Below are positions 45,561 to 55,335 of a stretch of DNA of 64,000 bases, piece by piece. Within the stretch, counting starts at the first letter, position 1. Each line of letters opens with the position of its first letter. The position numbers and the translations under genes are program-made. The notes under the pieces were generated by a model that did not search any database, was not told the DNA's origin, and saw nothing but the letters and a program-made list of their open reading frames with translations. The DNA is from JAZKHT01 sp040385245. GTDB taxonomy: Bacteria; Pseudomonadota; Alphaproteobacteria; Rhodobacterales; Rhodobacteraceae. Location: the NCBI GenBank assembly GCA_040385245.1, contig JAZKHT010000001.1, forward strand, positions 372,001 to 436,000, in the 5' to 3' direction.

Positions 45561-46238
45561 TCATTCGCCGCCCATGCTGTCCAGAACGTCGCTGGCCAGC
45601 GCCTTGGTGATTGCGCGCCCTTCGGCCAGCGCGCGGGCATCGAGGGCCGCCACCAGCGCCCGCGCGGCGCCGATGGACCGTTCCATCCGCAGCACCAGAT
45701 AGGGGATCAGGCTGGGCGGCACAGTGATCTGGCGGTCGGCAAACAGCTTGATCAGAACAGCGGACAACAGCGCGTCATCCGGCGCATCAAGCCGCGTCAG
45801 GGGTGCCGCTTGCAGACGGCTGGCAAGGTCGGGCAGCGTCAGCCCCCAATCGCGCGGCGGGGTGGTCGCGGTGACCAGCATTGCGCCCGCCTGCGTGACC
45901 AGGTTGTGCAGATGGAAGAACGCAGCCTCGGCCCCCGGATCGCCTGCCACGCTTTCGGCATCCTCGACCGCGACCGCGCCATGCGCCGACAGCGCGGGCA
46001 GATCGGCCTGCGCCAATGCCGTGCCGGGGATCAGTGCTGCCCCCGCCTCGGCCGCCCACAGGTGGGCAAGGTGGGTCTTGCCGCTGCCCTTTGGGCCGAC
46101 CAGAAGCATCTTGCCGCCGGGCCAGTCGCGCCATGTATCAAGGGCCGCCAAAGCCGTGGCATTTGCGGGCGAGACGAAGAAATCGTCGCGGCCAAACCCT
46201 TCGCGCGTGGGCAGGTCAAAGGCCAGTTGGCGCGTCAC
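45561..46238 (-). CDS. hdaA: DnaA regulatory inactivator Hda (HdaA)
   Basis: A 225-residue AAA+ protein resembling the ATPase part of DnaA, starting MTRQLAFDLP with the clamp-binding type QLxFDLP motif. Walker A is GPKGSGKTHLAHLW, and VEDAES is the Walker B region. With the sliding clamp it promotes hydrolysis of ATP-DnaA after initiation. The start is GTG at 46238, overlapping the AI-2E transporter stop by 4 bp (GTGA). Gene order perM / hdaA / ppk / ppx is common in alphaproteobacteria. Confidence 0.92.
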   Translation of the reverse strand: MTRQLAFDLPTREGFGRDDFFVSPANATALAALDTWRDWPGGKMLLVGPKGSGKTHLAHLWAAEAGAALIPGTALAQADLPALSAHGAVAVEDAESVAGDPGAEAAFFHLHNLVTQAGAMLVTATTPPRDWGLTLPDLASRLQAAPLTRLDAPDDALLSAVLIKLFADRQITVPPSLIPYLVLRMERSIGAARALVAALDARALAEGRAITKALASDVLDSMGGE

Positions 46239-47329
46239 GCGCGGTCCTTGTCCTGCACAAGCGACGGCGGGTTCGACCCTTCGACGCCCCGATACAGCAG
46301 GCTTGCCTGATATTGTTCGATCCCGAAGCGGGCAAAGACACCGATGGCGGCGGCGACAGGCACGGCGACCAACATGCCGACAAACCCGAACACAGACCCG
46401 AACGCCGACAGCGCAAACAGCAACCAGACCGGATGCAGCCCGACCGAATTGCCCACAAGTTTCGGTGTCAGGACATTGCCTTCGAAGAACTGCCCCACCG
46501 CAAAGATTGCGGCGATGATGCCGATCGACACCCAGTCGCCCCAGAACTGGAACAGCGCCAGACCGATGGCCAATGCGCCGCCCACCAATGATCCGACGTA
46601 AGGGATAAAGGTGATCGCGCCCGCAATCGCCCCCACGACAAGCCCGAACTGCAGCCCCGCCAGCATCAGCGCGACCGAATAGAAGGTGCCAAGCGCCAGA
46701 CAGACCGTCAGTTGCCCGCGCACAAATCCTGCCAGCACACCATCAATCTCGCGTCCCAGCCGGCGGACGGTTTCGACATGGTCGCGCGGGATCATCGCAT
46801 CGGCGCGGGCGACCATGTGGTCCCAATCCATCAGCAGATAAAACGCAACGACCGGCACTACGACGATGAACACGACCGCGCTGATCACGCTCAGCGCCGA
46901 AGATATCAGCCCATTCGCCAATTCCCCGCCGCGTGATTGGATGCCTTCGGCAATCTGCGCCAGCGTTTGCCGCATCGTGGATGTGCTGTCGTTCAGTTCG
47001 GGAAAGCGTTCGGTCAGAAAGGCTTGCAGACGTTGCGCGATATCGGGGGCGGCGTTCACCAGTGCCGTCAACTGCTGGATCAGCGTCGGGATGACGGCCA
47101 ACACCAGCAGGATCGCGAGTAGCAGCACAAACAGCGAGATGGTCGCCGTTGCTGCGACCCGGCTAAGCCCGGCCCGTTGCAAGCGGTCCGCGATAGGGTC
47201 AAGAAAATAGGCTATGGCACCGCCCACCAGAAAGGGCAGCATCACATCGCCCAGACCCCAAAGAAGCACAAGAAACACCAGGGCCGCGATGCCCCAGTAT
47301 TTCGCTTGGTCCCGGATCGGAAGTGCCAT
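46235..47329 (-). CDS. AI-2E family transporter (PerM-like)
   Basis: The 364-residue membrane protein has seven to eight hydrophobic helices and the AI-2E/PerM pattern: GGAIAYFLDPIADRL near the N-terminus, then FYLLMDWD, and the conserved GAITFIPYVGSLVGG and GNVLTPKLVGNSVGLHPVWLLFAL. The family exports diverse small molecules or ions; the substrate is unknown. ATG at 47329 has AAGGAG upstream. The 173-bp gap to the divergent proS gene must hold both promoters. Confidence 0.9.
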   Translation of the reverse strand: MALPIRDQAKYWGIAALVFLVLLWGLGDVMLPFLVGGAIAYFLDPIADRLQRAGLSRVAATATISLFVLLLAILLVLAVIPTLIQQLTALVNAAPDIAQRLQAFLTERFPELNDSTSTMRQTLAQIAEGIQSRGGELANGLISSALSVISAVVFIVVVPVVAFYLLMDWDHMVARADAMIPRDHVETVRRLGREIDGVLAGFVRGQLTVCLALGTFYSVALMLAGLQFGLVVGAIAGAITFIPYVGSLVGGALAIGLALFQFWGDWVSIGIIAAIFAVGQFFEGNVLTPKLVGNSVGLHPVWLLFALSAFGSVFGFVGMLVAVPVAAAIGVFARFGIEQYQASLLYRGVEGSNPPSLVQDKDRA

Positions 47330-47502
47330 GGCGTCTCCTTGGTTCAGTCGCTGATATTGCCCTTGGCGCGCCGGGGTGCAAGGGGGATGGGGCATGGGGG
47401 GCAGTTGTGCAGAGCAAACGCCCCCGACAGCCCCGCCTGCTTGCCACGTTTCGGCCAACCCGGTAAGACCGCTGCAACCCTGATCCCCCACGAGGCCGTC
47501 CC

Positions 47503-48840
47503 ATGCGTCTGACCCGTTACTTCCTGCCCGTCCTGAAGGAAAACCCCGCCGAGGCGCAGATCGTGTCGCACCGCTATATGCTGCGCGCGGGTATGATCAA
47601 ACAGCAGGCGGCGGGCATCTATTCCTGGCTGCCGCTGGGATACCGCGTGCTGAAGCGGATCGAGCAGATCGTCCACGAAGAACAGGTGCGCGCGGGCCAT
47701 ATCCCGTTGCTGATGCCCACGCTTCAACCGGCCGACCTGTGGCGGGAAAGCGGTCGCTATGACGACTATGGTCAGGAAATGCTGCGCATCACCGACCGGC
47801 AGAAGCGCGAATTGCTGTATGGCCCCACCAACGAAGAGATGATCACCGACATCTTCCGCAGCCATGTGAACAGCTACAAGGACCTGCCGCTGACGCTGTA
47901 CCACATCCAGTGGAAGTTCCGCGACGAGATGCGCCCCCGCTTTGGCGTGATGCGCGGGCGGGAATTCCTGATGAAGGACGGCTACAACTTCGACATCGAC
48001 AAGGCCGCCGCCCTGCACGCCTACAACCGCCACATGGTCAGCTATCTGCGCACCTATGAACGCATGGGCCTGACCGCCATTCCTATGCGCGCGGATTCGG
48101 GCCCCATCGGCGGCGATGACACGCATGAATTTCTGGTGCTGGCCGCCACGGGCGAATCCGAGGTGTTCTACGACAGCGCCGTGACCGACCTGCGCCTTGG
48201 CAACCGCGAGATCGACTATGATGATCGCGATGCGGTGTCGGCGGTCTGCAAGGAATTCACCACGCTTTATGCACGCACAGATGAAACCCACGATGCGGCC
48301 CTGTTCGATGCCATCCCCGAAGACCGCCGCCGTTCAGCGCGCGGGATCGAGGTGGGCCAGATCTTCTATTTCGGCACCAAATATTCCGACGCGATGGGGG
48401 CCACGGTGGTGACCCCCGACGGCAGCCGCGTGCCCGTCGAAATGGGCAGCCACGGCATCGGAGTCAGCCGTCTGCTGGGGGCGATCATCGAGGCCAGCCA
48501 TGACGACAAGGGCATCATCTGGCCCGAAGGGGTGACACCGTTCCCGGTCGGCCTTGTAAACCTGAAACAGGGCGATGCGGCGGCGGATGCGGCCTGCGCG
48601 GGGCTGGAAAAAGCGCTGCTCGCCCGGGGGTTGGAACCGCTCTATGACGACCGCGACGAACGCGCCGGGGCCAAATTCGCCACGATGGACCTGATCGGCC
48701 TGCCCTGGCGCATCACCGTCGGCCCGCGCGGTCTGGCCAATGGCGTGGTCGAGGTCACCTCGCGCCGGACCGGTGTGTCCGAAGAAATGACGCCCGAGGC
48801 GGCGGTCGACCGGATCGCGCAGATTTACGCAGGGGTGTGA
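47503..48840 (+). CDS. proS: Proline--tRNA ligase
   Basis: The 445-residue class II synthetase lacks the editing insertion found in long bacterial ProRS, as is usual in alphaproteobacteria. Class II motifs are seen: motif 1 near QQAAGIYSWLPLGYRVLKRI, motif 2 in WKFRDEMRPRFGVMRGREF, and motif 3 in GSHGIGVSRLLGAI. ATG at 47503 is the family-consistent start (MRLTRYFLPVLKE). It is followed by a GC-rich hairpin at 48850-48870. Confidence 0.97.
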   Translation: MRLTRYFLPVLKENPAEAQIVSHRYMLRAGMIKQQAAGIYSWLPLGYRVLKRIEQIVHEEQVRAGHIPLLMPTLQPADLWRESGRYDDYGQEMLRITDRQKRELLYGPTNEEMITDIFRSHVNSYKDLPLTLYHIQWKFRDEMRPRFGVMRGREFLMKDGYNFDIDKAAALHAYNRHMVSYLRTYERMGLTAIPMRADSGPIGGDDTHEFLVLAATGESEVFYDSAVTDLRLGNREIDYDDRDAVSAVCKEFTTLYARTDETHDAALFDAIPEDRRRSARGIEVGQIFYFGTKYSDAMGATVVTPDGSRVPVEMGSHGIGVSRLLGAIIEASHDDKGIIWPEGVTPFPVGLVNLKQGDAAADAACAGLEKALLARGLEPLYDDRDERAGAKFATMDLIGLPWRITVGPRGLANGVVEVTSRRTGVSEEMTPEAAVDRIAQIYAGV

Positions 48841-48849
48841 ATGGGGATC

Positions 48850-48870
48850 GGGGAAGGGCATACCTTCCCC
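48850..48870 (+). terminator. Hairpin after proS
   Basis: GGGGAAGG (48850-48857) pairs with CCTTCCCC (48863-48870) around a 5-base loop, ten bases past the proS stop. No T-run follows, so it is a moderate terminator candidate. Confidence 0.45.
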
Positions 48871-48956
48871 AGTGCCATCCATCCCGCGCGGATATCTCTG
48901 GACAGACTGCCTGCGTCGGGCTTTTCTTTCCGCTAAACGCGCGGGGGGTGGCTTAG

Positions 48957-49607
48957 ATGGCGCAAGCCTTGATCACATGGGGCGGATGGCCGGGGCATCA
49001 GCCTGACAAGGTGGCTACCCTTTTCGCCGCCATGCTGCACGCCGAAGGGGTCGCGGTCATCGTAACTGACACGCTGGCCTGCTTTGATGACCCAGATGAG
49101 CTGGGCACCTTTGATCTGATCGTGCCGGTCTGGACCATGAGCAGTATCGAAAAGGCACAAGCCGAAAACGTTGCTGCTGCCGTTGCGGCGGGAACGGGGC
49201 TTGCCGGGTGCCACGGCGGCATGTGCGATGCCTTTCGCGACAACGTGGTCTGGCAGTTCATGACCGGGGCGCAATGGGTGGCGCATCCGGGCAATGACGG
49301 GGTGGCCTACGGCGTGCGCATGGTGTCGGACGATCCGCTGGTAGCGGGGATCGGCGACTTTGAGGTGGTGACAGAACAGTATTACCTGCACGTCGACCCA
49401 GCCGTTCGTGTGCATGCTGTCTGCGATTTCCCGGTGGTCGATGGCCCCCATTCGGTCAACGGTCCGGTCGCGATGCCCGTGGCCTTTACCAAGGGCTGGG
49501 GGCAGGGCCGGGTCTATTACAACGCGCTGGGCCATCAGGCCGATGTCATCAATCACGGGCCAGCGCGCGAAATGCTGCGCCGGGGTTTGCTGTGGGCCTT
49601 GCGCTGA
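48957..49607 (+). CDS. ThuA-like domain protein
   Basis: The 216-residue class I glutamine-amidotransferase-like fold matches the ThuA family: GGWPGHQPDK at the N-terminus, GTGLAGCHGGMCDAFRDN with a Cys at the nucleophile-elbow position, GAQWVAHPG, and GQGRVYYNALGHQADV. ThuA proteins occur in trehalose and sugar utilisation loci, but no sugar genes are adjacent here, so the role is unknown. ATG at 48957 follows GGGGGGTGG. Confidence 0.88.
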   Translation: MAQALITWGGWPGHQPDKVATLFAAMLHAEGVAVIVTDTLACFDDPDELGTFDLIVPVWTMSSIEKAQAENVAAAVAAGTGLAGCHGGMCDAFRDNVVWQFMTGAQWVAHPGNDGVAYGVRMVSDDPLVAGIGDFEVVTEQYYLHVDPAVRVHAVCDFPVVDGPHSVNGPVAMPVAFTKGWGQGRVYYNALGHQADVINHGPAREMLRRGLLWALR

Positions 49608-49686
49608 CGAACCTGTGAAAGGGTGCCCCCACGCTTGACATTCCGTCCGGCACGGGCAGGGTGCGGCAACCTTGCAGGACGCCCCG

Positions 49687-50973
49687 ATGACCCGCCGAAC
49701 CCGCCCCTTCGCCGCCTTTGAATGGATGATCGCCTGGCGCTATCTGCGCGCCCGCCGTGCCGAAGGTGGGGTGTCGGTGATGACCTGGATCAGCCTTGTC
49801 GGCATCACGCTGGCGGTCTTTGCCCTGATCGCCACGCTGGCGGTGCGCGCCGGATTCCGGGCCGAGTTTGTCGATACCATTCTAGGGGCCAACGCCCATG
49901 TCACCGTCTATTCGGCAGGGCAGGTGACCGACACCGGGCAGGTGCAAAAGGGCTTTGCCGAGTATGACGCTTTGGCCGCGCGCATCCGTGCCGTCGATGG
50001 TGTGACCCGCGCCGCCCCCCTGATCCGGGGGCAGGTGATGGTCACCGCAGGCGAGGGCAGCGCCGGGGCCGAGGTCTACGGCCTTGCGCCCGATGATCTG
50101 AAAACCATCCCCCGCGTCGGGATAGGCGCGGATGCCTATGGCGATATCGAGATGTTTGCGGATGGCATTGCCATCGGGTCGGGCATTGCGCGGGAACTGG
50201 GCGTGTCGGTGGGGGATCGGCTGCGGCTCGTGGCACCCACAGGTGTCAAAACCGCCTTTGGCACATCGCCCCGCGTCAACGCCTACGAGGTGGTCTATGT
50301 CTTTACTGCCGGTCGCTATGACATCGACCGCACCCGCATCTACATGCCGTTCGTCGAGGCGCAAAGTTACTTCAACCGCGAAGGCATGGCCGACGAGATT
50401 GAGGTGATGGTGACCCGACCCGAGGCGATGGAGGATACGATCCCCGCCATCATGGCCGCCGCCGGGGACAGGGCGATGGTCTGGACATGGCGCGACAGTG
50501 CGGGTGCCTTCCTGCGCGCGCTGGATATCGAAGACAACGTGATGTTCGTCATCCTGTCCATCCTCGTGCTGATCGCTGCGATGAATATCATCTCGGGGCT
50601 AATCATGCTGGTCAAGAACAAGGGCCGCGACATCGGCATCCTGCGCACAATGGGCCTGACCGAAGGGTCGGTCCTGCGGGTGTTCTTCATCTGCGGCGCG
50701 TCCACAGGGCTGATCGGCACGGCGGCAGGGGTCGCGCTGGGGTGCCTGTTCGCCGTCTACATCGATCCGATCTTTTCCTTTGTGAACTATGTCGCAGGCG
50801 GTGGCGTCTGGGACCCGTCGATCCGGGGCATCTACGCGCTGCCCGCGAAATTGCAGATGGTGGATGTGCTGTCAGCGGTGGCGCTGTCGCTGGGCCTGTC
50901 CTTTATCGTCACCCTGTTTCCCGCCCGCCGCGCCGCGCGGATGAACCCGGTCGAGGCGCTGCGCTATGAATGA
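49687..50973 (+). CDS. lolE: Lipoprotein-releasing ABC transporter permease (LolC/LolE family)
   Basis: The 428-residue permease has TM1 near residues 38-60, a large periplasmic MacB-like domain (about 60-270), and three C-terminal helices with GRDIGILRTMGLTEGSVLRVF, the coupling-helix region. The N-terminal FEWMIAWRYLRARR is the Lol signature. It extracts lipoproteins from the inner membrane with LolD. Only one permease is present, as in alphaproteobacteria with a homodimeric LolF-like permease, so the name LolE is loose. ATG at 49687 was preferred to TTG at 49672. Confidence 0.9.
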   Translation: MTRRTRPFAAFEWMIAWRYLRARRAEGGVSVMTWISLVGITLAVFALIATLAVRAGFRAEFVDTILGANAHVTVYSAGQVTDTGQVQKGFAEYDALAARIRAVDGVTRAAPLIRGQVMVTAGEGSAGAEVYGLAPDDLKTIPRVGIGADAYGDIEMFADGIAIGSGIARELGVSVGDRLRLVAPTGVKTAFGTSPRVNAYEVVYVFTAGRYDIDRTRIYMPFVEAQSYFNREGMADEIEVMVTRPEAMEDTIPAIMAAAGDRAMVWTWRDSAGAFLRALDIEDNVMFVILSILVLIAAMNIISGLIMLVKNKGRDIGILRTMGLTEGSVLRVFFICGASTGLIGTAAGVALGCLFAVYIDPIFSFVNYVAGGGVWDPSIRGIYALPAKLQMVDVLSAVALSLGLSFIVTLFPARRAARMNPVEALRYE

Positions 50974-51640
50974 CACGCTGACGCTGGACGGCATCGAAAA
51001 AGCCTACAATCGCGGCAAACCGGCCGAGGTGGTGGTGCTGCGCGGCGCGACCCTGTCGGTCGCCAAGGGCGAGGTGGTGGCGCTGGTGGCCCCGTCGGGT
51101 GCGGGCAAATCGACGCTGCTGCACATCGCAGGGCTGCTTGATACCGCAGACGCTGGCCGCGTTCTGCATGGGCCGCGCGACATGGGCGGTTTGCCCGACC
51201 GCGCCCGGACCGAAGCGCGGCGCGACGACGTCGGATTTATCTATCAGTTCCATCACCTGCTGCCCGAGTTTTCGGCGCTGGAGAATATCGTGCTGCCGCA
51301 ACTGGCCAATGGTGTGCCCAGGGCAGCGGCCACCGTCCGCGCGCAGGAATTGCTGGACCGTGTGGGGATCGGCGCGCGCGCGCTGCACCGCCCCGCGGCG
51401 CTGTCGGGCGGCGAACAGCAACGCGTCGCCTTTTGCCGCGCGCTGGCGAACGGGCCAAAGCTGCTGTTGGCCGATGAACCCACCGGCAACCTGGACCCCG
51501 CCACATCGGATCAGGTCTTTGCCGTATTGATGCAGGTCGTGCGCGAAACCGGGCTGTCGGCGCTTATTGCCACGCACAACATGGACCTTGCCGCCCGGAT
51601 GGACCGGGTGGTGCGGCTGGATCAGGGGCGGGTCGTCTGA
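50966..51640 (+). CDS. lolD: Lipoprotein-releasing ABC transporter ATPase LolD
   Basis: The 224-residue ABC ATPase has Walker A APSGAGKSTLLH, the family Q-loop region with IYQFHHLLPEFSALEN, signature LSGGEQQRVAF and Walker B LLLADEPTGNLD. QFHHLLPEF is typical of LolD. ATG overlaps the permease stop by 8 bp, so the two are coupled. It powers release of outer-membrane lipoproteins; several small lipoproteins in this window are likely clients. Confidence 0.93.
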   Translation: MNDTLTLDGIEKAYNRGKPAEVVVLRGATLSVAKGEVVALVAPSGAGKSTLLHIAGLLDTADAGRVLHGPRDMGGLPDRARTEARRDDVGFIYQFHHLLPEFSALENIVLPQLANGVPRAAATVRAQELLDRVGIGARALHRPAALSGGEQQRVAFCRALANGPKLLLADEPTGNLDPATSDQVFAVLMQVVRETGLSALIATHNMDLAARMDRVVRLDQGRVV

Positions 51641-51717
51641 CAGATCGCGTTTGGCCGCATTGCGCAAGATCAGGTGACGTGCTTCAACATAGGTTAACAA
51701 AACCCCGGAGGATCGCC

Positions 51718-52122
51718 ATGCTGCGCGTCACTGTCGCTGCGATGTCCCTGATTTCGCTGACCGCCTGCCTGCCAACAGAACCCAAGGCACCCCCCTCGGG
51801 GGCCGACGATTTCATATCCTTCTGTTCGGCCTGCCACGGCGCGGGGGGCAAAGGCGACGGCGAGGTTGCCGCAACCCTTGCCAAGCGCCCCGCCGACCTG
51901 ACGCGCCTTTCTGCCCGCAATAACGGGGCATTCCCGATGACGCGGGTCATGGCCAAGATCTGGGGCTACACCGGCGGGCAAAGCGACGCCGCCGTCATGC
52001 CGCAATTCGCCGCCCTGCTGGATTCGGACCTCGTGCCCTATGACAGCGGCGACGGCATCCTGACCCCCACCCCGCTGCGCCTGGTCCAGATCGCGGAACA
52101 TATCAGGGCGTTGCAGGAGTAG
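51718..52122 (+). CDS. Class I cytochrome c lipoprotein
   Basis: A 134-residue protein with a lipobox (SLTAC, Cys near 17) followed by a class I cytochrome c. The heme motif is CSACHG in FISFCSACHGAGGKGDG, and the distal Met is probably in AAVMPQFA. It is therefore a lipid-anchored periplasmic electron carrier. The redox partner is unknown. ATG at 51718 has CGGAGGATCG upstream, a strong site. It follows lolD by 77 bp, and the tail faces parE convergently. Confidence 0.85.
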   Translation: MLRVTVAAMSLISLTACLPTEPKAPPSGADDFISFCSACHGAGGKGDGEVAATLAKRPADLTRLSARNNGAFPMTRVMAKIWGYTGGQSDAAVMPQFAALLDSDLVPYDSGDGILTPTPLRLVQIAEHIRALQE

Positions 52123-52225
52123 GGGGCCGCCGGACACTTGATTAGAGAGCCTTTGTTTAAAACCCGCCAGCGGGGCCAGCCGCTACGTTCAAGAAACCCT
52201 CTCCTGTTCTTTGCACATCAACCCC

Positions 52226-54181
52226 TTAAACATCCAACTCCTCAACAAACTTAGCGTTTTCCTGAATGTACTGGAACCGCAGTTCCGGCTTTTTGCCCAT
52301 CAGGCGTTCGACCAGATCGCCGGTCAGGCCGGGTTCGTCTTCGTCGATGGTCACGCGGATCAGTTTGCGGGTCTGGGGGTTCATCGTGGTGTCCTTCAGG
52401 TCTTTGGCGTCCATCTCGCCCAGACCCTTGAACCGCTGCACGTCGATTTTACCCTTGCCGCCCAGACCCTTGGCCATCCAAAGCTCTTTCTCGACGTCGT
52501 CGGCCACATACAGGCGGCGCGCGCCTTGGGTCAGGCGATACAGCGGCGGGCAGGCCAGATACAGGTGCCCCTTGTCGATCATCGGGCGCATCTGGGTGAA
52601 AAAGAACGTCATCAGCAGGCTGGCGATATGCGCGCCATCGACATCGGCGTCGGTCATGATGATGATCTTATCATAGCGCAGATCATCGACCTTGAACCGC
52701 GTGCCCATACCCACGCCCAACGCCTCGCAGATATCGCGGATTTCGCTGTTGTCATTCAATTTGTTCGACGCGGCCCCCAGCACGTTCAGGATTTTACCCT
52801 TCAGCGGCAACAGTGCCTGTGTTTCGCGGTCGCGCGCGCCTTTGGCCGATCCGCCTGCGCTGTCACCTTCGACGATGAACAATTCGGTGCCTTCGCGCGT
52901 CTTTGAGGTGCAGTCGGTCAATTTCCCCGGCAGGCGCAGCTTTTTGGTGGCGGTCTTGCGCTGGGTTTCCTTTTCCTGTCTGCGGCGCAGGCGTTCCTCG
53001 GCGCGCAGCACCAGAAAATCAAGGATCGCGCCCGCCGATTTGGTGTCATTGGCCAGCCAGTTGTCAAAGTGGTCGCGCACGGCCCCTTCGACATAGCGGG
53101 CGGCCTCTTCCGTGGCCAGACGGTCCTTGGTCTGGCCCACGAATTGCGGTTCGCGGATGAACACCGATATCAGCGCACAGCCCCCCGCCAGCATGTCATC
53201 GCGGCTGATCAATTCTGCCTTGCGGTTCTTGACCAATTCGCCATAGGCGCGGATGCCTTTCAGGATCGCTGACCAGAAACCAGATTCGTGCGTGCCGCCT
53301 TCGGGCGTCGGTACGGTATTGCAGTAGGACTGGATGAACCCGTCGCGGGCGGGTGTCCAGTTGATCGCCCATTCCACCGAACCGGGAACATTGTATTTTT
53401 CGGGAAAGCTGACTTTGCCCGCAAACGGGCGGTCGGCATAGGTGGATGATTTCTGCAACTGATCGGTCAGATAATCGCCCAAACCGCCCGGAAAGTGAAA
53501 GACCGCCTCAAGCGGGGTTTCCCCATCGTTGACGGCGGTTTTCCAGCGGATTTCGACGCCCGAAAAAAGATAGGCCTTGGACCGGACCATCTTCATCATG
53601 CGGGCGGGTTTGAACGTCAGATGTCCGAAAATCTCGGCGTCCGGGTGGAATGTCGTCTGCGTGCCGCGGCGGTTGGGGGCGGGGCCGACCTTGACCAGCG
53701 GCCCCTGCGGGATGCCGCGTGAAAAGGATTGGGTATAAAGTTCGCGGTTGCGGGCCACCTCGACCTTCATCACATCGGACAGGGCGTTGACGACGGATGC
53801 GCCGACGCCGTGCAGACCGCCCGAGGTGGAATAGGCGGTGCCGTTGAACTTGCCGCCCGCGTGCAGGGTGCACAAGATCACCTCAAGCGCGGATTTGCCG
53901 GGGAATTTCGGATGGGGGTCGATCGGGATGCCACGGCCATTGTCGCGTATGGTGACGGCGTTGTCGGCGTGCAGTTCGACCTCGATCCGGGTGGCGTGAC
54001 CGGCCACCGCTTCGTCCATCGAGTTATCAAGGATTTCGGCCACAAGGTGATGCAGCGCGCGTTCGTCAGTGCCGCCGATGTACATGCCGGGGCGTTTGCG
54101 GACCGGTTCCAACCCTTCAAGCACCTCGATCGACGAGGCGTCATAGACTTGGGTTTCGGTCGACAGAAGGTCATTCGCCAT
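52226..54181 (-). CDS. parE: DNA topoisomerase IV subunit B
   Basis: The 651-residue GHKL ATPase subunit of topoisomerase IV decatenates chromosomes together with ParC. The N-terminal ATPase has LEPVRKRPGMYIGG, the N-box EILDNSMDEAVAGHA and GRGIPIDPHP. The TOPRIM motif EGDSAGGSAKGARDR follows, and DADVDGAHIASLL binds metal. Its length and insert pattern fit ParE rather than GyrB. ATG at 54181 is the family start. ParC is not in the window. Confidence 0.95.
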   Translation of the reverse strand: MANDLLSTETQVYDASSIEVLEGLEPVRKRPGMYIGGTDERALHHLVAEILDNSMDEAVAGHATRIEVELHADNAVTIRDNGRGIPIDPHPKFPGKSALEVILCTLHAGGKFNGTAYSTSGGLHGVGASVVNALSDVMKVEVARNRELYTQSFSRGIPQGPLVKVGPAPNRRGTQTTFHPDAEIFGHLTFKPARMMKMVRSKAYLFSGVEIRWKTAVNDGETPLEAVFHFPGGLGDYLTDQLQKSSTYADRPFAGKVSFPEKYNVPGSVEWAINWTPARDGFIQSYCNTVPTPEGGTHESGFWSAILKGIRAYGELVKNRKAELISRDDMLAGGCALISVFIREPQFVGQTKDRLATEEAARYVEGAVRDHFDNWLANDTKSAGAILDFLVLRAEERLRRRQEKETQRKTATKKLRLPGKLTDCTSKTREGTELFIVEGDSAGGSAKGARDRETQALLPLKGKILNVLGAASNKLNDNSEIRDICEALGVGMGTRFKVDDLRYDKIIIMTDADVDGAHIASLLMTFFFTQMRPMIDKGHLYLACPPLYRLTQGARRLYVADDVEKELWMAKGLGGKGKIDVQRFKGLGEMDAKDLKDTTMNPQTRKLIRVTIDEDEPGLTGDLVERLMGKKPELRFQYIQENAKFVEELDV

Positions 54182-54533
54182 CGGATGCTCGATTCTTATG
54201 GGTGCGGCTTTGGGCCGGGATTAGACCATCAAGCGGCCATCAGGCGCAAGATGTGGGGTCAGGTGTGCCGGCGCAGCCATTCCGCAATTCGCCCTTATCC
54301 AGCAAGCTTTGGGTGGCGCGGATGCGGTCCGCTTGTTGGCATCGTTGACGCAATGTCATTGCGCGATGGCTATGGCATAGGCAGCGGCCAGATCATAGGC
54401 ATCGTCGATCATGCCATAGGTCAGGCGGTTGTCGACGCGGGCTGGGGCGTCCTCCCGCGACGTGTTCATCGCCCGTCCGGCCAGCGCGCCCGAATCTGGC
54501 CCGCCCGGATGCCGCGCCTGACTTGATCCGCCG
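54182..54533. other. Gap between parE and GST genes: one doubtful small ORF
   Basis: The 352-bp gap holds the parE promoter region and a minus-strand ORF at 54359-54469. Several short inverted repeats (for example GCGGA/TCCGC near 54335) are visible but none is strong. Confidence 0.4.
54359..54469 (-). CDS. Possible 36-37 residue small ORF downstream of GST
   Basis: The translation starts MNTSREDAPARVDNRL and ends YDLAAAYAIAIAQ before a TGA at 54356-54358. About three quarters of its codons end in G or C, which fits local coding bias, but the ribosome site (GGACGGGCG) is weak and no family is recognised. It lies 65 bp after the GST stop on the same strand. It could be non-coding. Confidence 0.3.
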
Positions 54534-55193
54534 TTACGCCGGTTCTGCCATGCGGCGCGCCCACATTGTCTGAAACGCGGGGCGGGCTTGGCACGCCTCA
54601 AGCCATGCTTTCGCGGCGGGAAATTCCGCCAGCAGGGTGGGGTGCCCTTGGGCATAGCGCAGGCATTCGGCAACCATGATGTCGGCAGCGCTGAAGCGGT
54701 CGCCCACCATATGGCTGTGGTCTGACAGGTGCGTTTGCAACCGCCGCAACGGACGGCGCAGCTTTTCGGCGGCGACGGCGATGGTCGCCTCTTCCTCGGG
54801 GGTCAAGGGCTTGCCGGAGGCCAGCGGATAGAACATCTCAAGCGCCGGACCCTCGACCGAGGTGGCGGCGAACAGCGCCCACTGTTCCATCAGCGCGGTT
54901 TCCGCGTCCGATTGCGGGCCGAGCGTTCCGCCATACCGCCGCGCGATGTACAGCGTGATGGCAAGGCTTTCGGTCAGGGTTAGGCCATTTTCTGCCATGG
55001 CGGGAATTTGACCCTGCGGATTCACGGCGGTGAATTCGGGTGAGGTGGTGTTGAAGGGCGCATCGGGCGCCTTTGGGTCGCTCAGCCGATAGGCCTGGAT
55101 CACCGGCACATGGGTGAACTCTGTTCCACATTCCAGCAACAACCACAGCGGCCGCGACGCGCGGGACCGATAGACACCGTATAGGGTCAGCAT
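54534..55193 (-). CDS. Glutathione S-transferase family protein
   Basis: A 219-residue GST with an N-terminal thioredoxin-like domain (LTLYGVYRSRASRPLWLLLE; GQIPAMAENGLTLTESLAITLYIARRYG, with the Pro-Ser-type glutathione site) and a helical C-terminal domain ending in MVGDRFSAADIMVAECLRYA. The D in FSAADI is the usual N-capping residue. The substrate is unknown. ATG at 55193 was chosen because GGAGTG lies upstream and the frame before it has no GST similarity. It diverges from ppk2. Confidence 0.9.
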   Translation of the reverse strand: MLTLYGVYRSRASRPLWLLLECGTEFTHVPVIQAYRLSDPKAPDAPFNTTSPEFTAVNPQGQIPAMAENGLTLTESLAITLYIARRYGGTLGPQSDAETALMEQWALFAATSVEGPALEMFYPLASGKPLTPEEEATIAVAAEKLRRPLRRLQTHLSDHSHMVGDRFSAADIMVAECLRYAQGHPTLLAEFPAAKAWLEACQARPAFQTMWARRMAEPA

Positions 55194-55335
55194 GACGACA
55201 CTCCATCCCAGAAAGATGGCAAAGCCTAGCCGCGCCGCTGCCCAAGGAAAAGGGGCGGGCGTGGGTTGATAAAGATCAATGCGCGCAAAAGGTGCCGGGA
55301 CCAAACTTTCTAGGGTCAGATGCAGGGAGGTTTGG

